Below are positions 25,778-30,432 of a stretch of DNA of 30,432 nt, piece by piece. The translations under genes and the position numbers were made by a program. This stretch comes from an uncultured Alphaproteobacteria bacterium. GTDB taxonomy: Bacteria > Pseudomonadota > Alphaproteobacteria > Rhizobiales > Beijerinckiaceae. Numbering within the stretch: position 1 is the first letter of the stretch; the number at the start of each line of letters is the position of its first letter. The stretch lies in the NCBI GenBank assembly GCA_937988775.1, contig CALKHP010000045.1, positions 1-30,432 of the forward strand. Reading direction: 5' to 3'. The notes below the pieces were generated by a model. The model was given only the letters and a program-made list of their open reading frames with translations. It had not been told where the DNA came from and made no database searches.

Positions 25778-25801
25778 TCTTCCCCGATATCTTCCCCGAT
25801 G
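25778..25801. repeat. Perfect 12-base tandem duplication at the lysC start
   Basis: TCTTCCCCGAT plus A (25778-25789) is followed directly by TCTTCCCCGAT plus G (25790-25801). The last three bases of the second unit are the ATG that I take as the lysC start. The same position in the first unit is ATA. The duplication is in frame, so a start at the upstream ATG 25775 would add eight residues. Confidence 0.8.
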
Positions 25802-27055
25802 CCCCGTCTTGTCCTGAAGTTCGGCGGCACCTCCGTCGCCAATGTCGAGCGCATCAAGAATGCCGCCCGCCACGTCAAGCGCGAGTGGGATGCCGGGAAA
25901 AACTGCGCCGTGGTCGTCTCGGCCATGTCGGGCAAGACCAACGAACTCATCGCCTGGTGCAAGGAAGCTGCCGGTCGCTACGATGCGCGCGAATACGATG
26001 CCGTCGTTGCTTCGGGCGAACAGGTCACGGCCGGGCTGATGGCGATGGCGTTGCAGGATATGGGCCTGCCCGCGCGCTCCTGGCAGGGCTGGCAGGTGCC
26101 GATCTATGCCAGCGACGCCCATGGCGCGGCCCGCATCCTCGATGTCGACGGCCGCAATATCGAGGCCGGCTTCGCCGCCAATCGCGAGATCGCCATCGTC
26201 ACCGGCTTCCAGGGCCTGCACAAGGAGAGCGGCCGCATCGCCACGCTCGGGCGCGGCGGCTCGGATACTTCGGCGGTGGCGCTCGCCGCCGGGCTCGATG
26301 CCGAGCGCTGCGATACCTATACCGATGTCGACGGCGTCTATACCACCGATCCGCGCGTGGTGCCGAAGGCGCGCCGGCTCGAGCGGGTGTCGTTCGAGGA
26401 AATGCTTGAAATGGCATCGCTGGGCTCCAAGGTGTTGCAGGTGCGCTCGGTCGAGATCGCCATGGTGCACCGCATGCCGACTTATGTCCGGTCGTCCTTC
26501 GACGATCCGGCCAACCCGAGACCCGGGACATTGATCTGCGACGAGGATGAGATCGTGAGAGACCAGCCGATGGAAAGCCAGGTGATTACCGGCATCGCCT
26601 TTTCGCGCGACGACGCGCAGATCACCCTGCGCCAGGTCGCCGACAAGCCCGGGGTCGCTGCCAGCGTGTTCGTGCCGCTGGCCGAGGCCAACATCAACGT
26701 CGACATGATCGTCCAGAATATTTCCGAGGACGGCGCGTTCACCGACATCACCTTCACCGTGCCCTCGGCTGATTACGAACGCGCCACGGCGCTGCTCGAA
26801 CGGGCACGCGGCGAGATCGGCTTTCGCGCGTTGCAGGGCGCGCGCGACGTCGCCAAGATCTCGGCGATCGGCGTCGGCATGCGCTCCCATTCCGGCGTGG
26901 CGGCGCGCGCCTTCAAGGCGCTGTCGGAAAAGGGCATCAACATCCTGGCGATCACCACCTCGGAGATCAAATTCTCGGTGCTGATCGATTCCGCCTATAC
27001 CGAGCTGGCGGTGCGCACGCTGCACACGCTTTACGGGCTGGACAAGGACGATTGA
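25799..27055 (+). CDS. lysC: Aspartate kinase
   Basis: LysC phosphorylates aspartate, the first step to lysine, threonine, methionine and diaminopimelate. The 418-residue product has the kinase domain with KFGGTSVAN at 7-15, then SAMSGKTNEL and LGRGGSDTSAVALAA, and two C-terminal ACT domains (about 265-415: ITGIAFSRDDAQITL and the ISAIGVGMRSHSGVAARAF segment) for feedback control by amino acids. ATG 25799 gives the standard N-terminus MPRLVLKFGG. ATG 25775 is in frame and adds SSPISSP-like residues made by a 12-base duplication. Neither has a clear ribosome site. Short beta-chain starts inside lysC occur in some bacteria, but I did not identify one here. Confidence 0.95.
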   Translation: MPRLVLKFGGTSVANVERIKNAARHVKREWDAGKNCAVVVSAMSGKTNELIAWCKEAAGRYDAREYDAVVASGEQVTAGLMAMALQDMGLPARSWQGWQVPIYASDAHGAARILDVDGRNIEAGFAANREIAIVTGFQGLHKESGRIATLGRGGSDTSAVALAAGLDAERCDTYTDVDGVYTTDPRVVPKARRLERVSFEEMLEMASLGSKVLQVRSVEIAMVHRMPTYVRSSFDDPANPRPGTLICDEDEIVRDQPMESQVITGIAFSRDDAQITLRQVADKPGVAASVFVPLAEANINVDMIVQNISEDGAFTDITFTVPSADYERATALLERARGEIGFRALQGARDVAKISAIGVGMRSHSGVAARAFKALSEKGINILAITTSEIKFSVLIDSAYTELAVRTLHTLYGLDKDD

Positions 27056-27066
27056 GGCCGGAATTG

Positions 27067-27084
27067 CCGCAGTGCAGCTTGCGG
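27067..27084 (+). terminator. Weak hairpin after lysC
   Basis: CCGCA (27067-27071) and TGCGG (27080-27084) form a 5-base stem 12 bases after the lysC stop; a TTTT follows only at 27091-27094. It is at best a weak terminator in the 127-base lysC-ptsP gap, which otherwise shows nothing I can identify. Confidence 0.2.
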
Positions 27085-27182
27085 TACGGCTTTTGCCTTC
27101 GTAAACCGGAGGATGAAACCGGACGGCGAGCCGCCAAGCGATCCGTGGCGGTTGGCGACGGTGGTCTGGTGAGGCGAGGCTG

Positions 27183-29459
27183 ATGAACATGCGGGCGGCG
27201 CTTGGCGGTCCACGCTTAATGCTGCGCAAGCTGCGCGAGGTGATGGCGCAGCAGATCAGCGCGCAGGAGCGCCTCGACAAGATCGCCGTGCTGATCGCCT
27301 CCAACATGGTGGCGGAGGTGTGCTCGGTCTATGTGCTGCGTGCCGACCAGACGCTCGAACTCTACGCCACCGAGGGCCTGAAACGCGAGGCGGTGCACAA
27401 GACCATCATGGAGGCGAGCGAGGGCCTTGTCGGCCTGATCGCCACCACCGCCGAAGCGCTTGCCCTGTCGGACGCGCAGGCCCACCCGTCCTTCTCCTAC
27501 AAGCCGGAGACGGGCGAGGAACTGTTCCACGCCTTCCTCGGCGTGCCGATCCTGCGCGCCGGCAATACGCTCGGCGTGCTCGTGGTGCAGAACTCTGCGC
27601 ACCGCACCTATTCCGACGAAGAGGTCGAGGCGCTGCAGACCACCGCCATGGTGATCGCCGAGATGCTGGCGAATGGCGAATTGGAGACGCTGGCGAGCCC
27701 GGGATCGACCGGCATGGCGGTCAGGCGGCCGCTGGCGCTGCGCGGCAGCGCGGTCTCGGATGGCGTCGGGCTCGGCTATGTGGTGCTGCATGCGCCGCGC
27801 GTGGTGGTGAAGAACCTGGTCGCCGACGATTCCGACAAGGAGATTGCCCGGCTCGAGCAGGCGATCGACCATATGCGCACGCGCGTCGACAGCCTCGTCA
27901 ACCAGGGCGAGGTCGCCCATGCCGGCGAGCATCGCGATGTGCTCGAGACCTTCCGCATGTTCGCCTATGATCGCGGCTGGCTGCGGCGCCTGCGCGAGGC
28001 GGTGGCGGGCGGACTGACGGCCGAGGCGGCGGTCGAGCACGTGCAGTCGGATGCGCGCGCCCGGTTGCAGCGCCAGAACGACCCCTATCTGCGCGACCGG
28101 CTGCATGATCTCGACGATCTCGCCAACCGCCTGCTGCATCAGTTGACTGGGGAAGCCTTCACGCTCGCCGACGGGCAGTTGCCGGAGAACGCCATCCTGG
28201 TGGCGCGCACCATGGGGCCGGCGGCGCTGCTCGATTACGAGCGCCAGCGCCTGCGCGGCCTCGTGCTCGAGGAAGGCGGCGCCTCGAGCCATGTCGCGGT
28301 GGTGGCCAAGGCGCTCGGCATCCCGTGCGTCGGCGATGTCGAGGGCATTACCGGGCTGGTCGAGCCGGGCGACGCGATCATTCTCGACGGCAATACCGGC
28401 GAGGTGCAGGTGCGCCCGCAGCCCGATATCGAGGCATCCTTCGGCGAGCGCGCCAGGCTGCGCGCCAGGCGCCAGGAGCAGTACCGGGCGTTGCGCGACC
28501 AGGCGCCGGTGACGAAAGACGGCGTGGCGATCGAGTTGCAGATGAATGCCGGCCTGCTCGTCGACATGCCCAATCTGGCCGAGACGGGCGCCACCGGCAT
28601 CGGCCTGTTCCGCACCGAAATCCTGTTCATGGTGGCGCCGAGCCTGCCGCGCGCCACCGCCCAGGCCGAACTCTACGGCACGGTGCTCGACATTGCCAAC
28701 GGCCGGCCCGTCACCTTCCGCACGCTCGATATCGGCGGCGACAAGGTGCTGCCCTATCTGCGCATGGCCAAGGAGGAGAACCCGGCGCTCGGCTGGCGCG
28801 CGATCCGCATCGGGCTCGACCGGCCGGCGCTGCTGCGCACCCAGATCCGGGCGCTGTTCAAGGCGGCGGCCGGGCGCGACCTCAAGGTCATGCTGCCGCT
28901 GGTCGCCAGCGCCTCGGAATTCGATGCCGCCAAGGCGCTGATCGAGCGCGAGCGCAAGCTGCTCGCCGATAATGACAAGCTCGCGCCGCAGAGCTTCCGG
29001 CTCGGCGTGATGCTGGAAGTGCCCTCGCTCCTGTTCGACCTCGAGGCGATCCTCGCCCGCGCGGCGTTCATCTCGGTCGGCACCAACGACCTGATGCAGT
29101 ATCTGTTCGCCGTCGACCGTGACAATACGCGGGTGGCGCGGCGCTTCGACCCGCTGGCGCCGGCGATGCTGAAGGCGATGCAGCGCATCGCGGACGCCGC
29201 CAACGCGGCCGGCGTGCCGGCGACGGTATGCGGCGAGATGGCCGGCCGGCCGCTCGAGGCGCTCGCCCTGCTGGCGCTCGGCTTCCGCTCGCTGTCGATG
29301 TCGCCGGCGAGTATCGGCCCGGTCAAGGCGATGCTGCTGGCGCTCGATGCGGCCGATGCGGCGGCCTTCCTCAAGGGCCGCCTGGCGGAGGCTTCGGGCA
29401 AGGCAAGCCTGCGCGTCGCGTTGCAGACCTATGCCGAGAAGGCCGGGATCCCGCTTTAA
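27183..29459 (+). CDS. ptsP: Phosphoenolpyruvate-protein phosphotransferase EI-Ntr
   Basis: PtsP starts the nitrogen PTS by moving phosphate from PEP to NPr, and then to EIIA-Ntr, a regulatory relay for nitrogen, potassium and carbon storage. The 758-residue product has an N-terminal GAF domain (about 20-165) that in homologues senses glutamine. An EI domain follows, with the phospho-His region GGASSHVAVVAKALGIPCVG (His370), and then a PEP-binding TIM barrel with GATGIGLFRTEILFM, RTLDIGGDKVLPYL, ISVGTNDLMQYLFAVDRDN and the catalytic Cys in ATVCGEMAG. A GAGGCGAGG ribosome site precedes ATG 27183. The gene sits between lysC and prfA, as I know it in related genomes. Confidence 0.96.
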   Translation: MNMRAALGGPRLMLRKLREVMAQQISAQERLDKIAVLIASNMVAEVCSVYVLRADQTLELYATEGLKREAVHKTIMEASEGLVGLIATTAEALALSDAQAHPSFSYKPETGEELFHAFLGVPILRAGNTLGVLVVQNSAHRTYSDEEVEALQTTAMVIAEMLANGELETLASPGSTGMAVRRPLALRGSAVSDGVGLGYVVLHAPRVVVKNLVADDSDKEIARLEQAIDHMRTRVDSLVNQGEVAHAGEHRDVLETFRMFAYDRGWLRRLREAVAGGLTAEAAVEHVQSDARARLQRQNDPYLRDRLHDLDDLANRLLHQLTGEAFTLADGQLPENAILVARTMGPAALLDYERQRLRGLVLEEGGASSHVAVVAKALGIPCVGDVEGITGLVEPGDAIILDGNTGEVQVRPQPDIEASFGERARLRARRQEQYRALRDQAPVTKDGVAIELQMNAGLLVDMPNLAETGATGIGLFRTEILFMVAPSLPRATAQAELYGTVLDIANGRPVTFRTLDIGGDKVLPYLRMAKEENPALGWRAIRIGLDRPALLRTQIRALFKAAAGRDLKVMLPLVASASEFDAAKALIERERKLLADNDKLAPQSFRLGVMLEVPSLLFDLEAILARAAFISVGTNDLMQYLFAVDRDNTRVARRFDPLAPAMLKAMQRIADAANAAGVPATVCGEMAGRPLEALALLALGFRSLSMSPASIGPVKAMLLALDAADAAAFLKGRLAEASGKASLRVALQTYAEKAGIPL

Positions 29460-29462
29460 GCC

Positions 29463-30432
29463 ATGCAGATGCACAGCTTGCCCATCGAAAAGCTGGCCGC
29501 CATCGGCCGGCGCCATGAGGAGATCGCCGCGCGGCTGGCGAGCAACGTCGATGGCGAGACCTTCGTGGCGCTGTCGCGCGAACTCGCCGAACTCGACCCC
29601 GTGGTCGCGGCGATCGCGGCTTACCGCGCGGCGGAGCGTGAGCTTGCCGATCTCGATGCGCTGCTCGGCGATGACGCGACCGATGCCGAGATGCGGGCGC
29701 TGGCCGAAGAGGAACGCGACGCCGTCGCCGAACGCTGCGACACGCTCGCCCACGCCATCCGGCTGGCGCTGCTGCCGCGCGATGTGGCCGACGAGCATGG
29801 CGCTATCCTCGAGGTGCGCGCCGGCACCGGCGGCGACGAGGCGGCGCTGTTCGCCGGCGCCTTGTTCCGGATGTATAGCCGCTATGCCGACCTCAAGGGC
29901 TGGAAGGTCGAAGTGCTGTCGCTCAGCGAGGGCACGATGGGCGGCTACAAGGAAATCGTCGCCGAGATCAGGGGCAAGGGGGTGTTTGCCCGCCTGAAAT
30001 TCGAATCCGGCGTGCATCGCGTGCAGCGCGTGCCCGAGACCGAGGCGTCGGGCCGCATCCACACCTCGGCCGCCACCGTCGCCGTGCTGCCCGAAGCGCA
30101 GGAGGTCGATATCGCCATCAACGAGGCCGACCTGAAGATCGACACGATGCGCTCGCAGGGCGCCGGCGGCCAGCATGTCAACAAGACCGAATCGGCGATC
30201 CGCATCACGCATCTTCCGTCCGGCATCGTGGTGGCCGTGCAGGAGGAGCGCTCGCAGCACAAGAACCGCGCCAAGGCGATGGCGATGCTGCGCGCCAGGC
30301 TCTATGACGAGGAGCGTCGGCGCAAGGATGCCGACCGCGCCGCCGATCGGCGCTCGCAGGTCGGCTCCGGCGACCGTTCGGAGCGCATCCGCACCTATAA
30401 TTTCCCGCAAGGCCGCGTCACCGATCACCGCA
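29463..30432 (+). CDS. prfA: Peptide chain release factor 1 (3' end outside window)
   Basis: RF1 reads UAA and UAG stop codons and triggers peptide release. The first 323 residues are visible, of about 360 expected. The stop-codon-reading motif is Pro191-Glu192-Thr193 (PET in place of the PAT of Escherichia coli, a variant of the PxT motif). The catalytic GAGGQ is at 233-237, with Gln237 the residue normally methylated by PrmC. The reading of RF1 over RF2 rests on PxT instead of SPF. The ATG lies 3 bases after the ptsP stop, so the two are co-transcribed. prmC would be expected next, beyond the right edge. Confidence 0.96.
   Translation, partial: MQMHSLPIEKLAAIGRRHEEIAARLASNVDGETFVALSRELAELDPVVAAIAAYRAAERELADLDALLGDDATDAEMRALAEEERDAVAERCDTLAHAIRLALLPRDVADEHGAILEVRAGTGGDEAALFAGALFRMYSRYADLKGWKVEVLSLSEGTMGGYKEIVAEIRGKGVFARLKFESGVHRVQRVPETEASGRIHTSAATVAVLPEAQEVDIAINEADLKIDTMRSQGAGGQHVNKTESAIRITHLPSGIVVAVQEERSQHKNRAKAMAMLRARLYDEERRRKDADRAADRRSQVGSGDRSERIRTYNFPQGRVTDHR

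Noticed and set aside
27113..27172. 19-codon open frame MKPDGEPPSDPWRLATVVW between lysC and ptsP
   Set aside because: GGAGG touches the ATG with no spacing, the peptide has no recognisable feature, and it ends just before ptsP. It could be a chance leader frame; there is not enough evidence to call it.
27216..30428. 1070-codon open frame on the minus strand opposite ptsP and prfA
   Set aside because: Same kind of shadow: both sense genes carry all catalytic motifs, and the antisense protein has no recognisable family.

Overview
This is a GC-rich, densely coded stretch of chromosome from an alphaproteobacterium, most likely of the order Hyphomicrobiales (Rhizobiales). The evidence is a cyclic beta-glucan exporter of the NdvA/ChvA type and several gene neighbourhoods that I know from that order: aroB-aroK-small membrane protein-xerD-accA, comF-grxC-nitrilase-DUF1178, divergent ubiG/lysC, and lysC-ptsP-prfA. 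Base composition and codon style look even throughout. I see no tRNA, rRNA, CRISPR array, insertion sequence, prophage or other clear sign of transfer. The genus cannot be fixed from what is visible.

Layout: positions 1-4658 hold envelope functions: the end of an MscS channel gene, a CAP-domain lipoprotein, a stand-alone motA/motB-type stator pair (minus strand), and ndvA. Positions 4785-6502 (minus) are aroK-aroB of the shikimate pathway. Divergent from them, 6625-8815 (plus) holds a 47-residue membrane protein, xerD and accA. Positions 8952-11181 (plus) hold two cell-wall enzymes, an L,D-transpeptidase lipoprotein and a lytic transglycosylase. Positions 11202-15840 (minus) run secA, a class III nucleotide cyclase and a small DMT transporter. 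Divergent from secA, 16137-18988 (plus) holds a parvulin isomerase, argJ, mutT and an orphan Flp-type pilin. Positions 19003-21516 (minus) hold a methyltransferase, an iron alcohol dehydrogenase and a thioesterase. Positions 21609-24646 (plus) hold comF, grxC, a nitrilase-family amidase, a DUF1178 protein and a second methyltransferase. ubiG (minus) faces away from lysC-ptsP-prfA (plus), and prfA runs off the right edge.

Most of the window is ordinary housekeeping and I found no convincing undescribed multi-gene system. The points worth a second look are small: a cyclase whose purine-selecting lysine position is aspartate; a terminator-like hairpin inside the secA leader behind a strong promoter with a duplicated -35 box; a recurring palindrome with a CTTGA/TCAAG loop at gene ends; an orphan pilin coupled to mutT; an orphan flagellar-type stator pair; and short tandem repeats at three intergenic control positions.

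Intergenic space is short. The longest gap is 15841-16136 between secA and the parvulin gene (296 bases), which holds the secA promoter and leader. The next is 24647-24864, which is filled with palindromic repeats.
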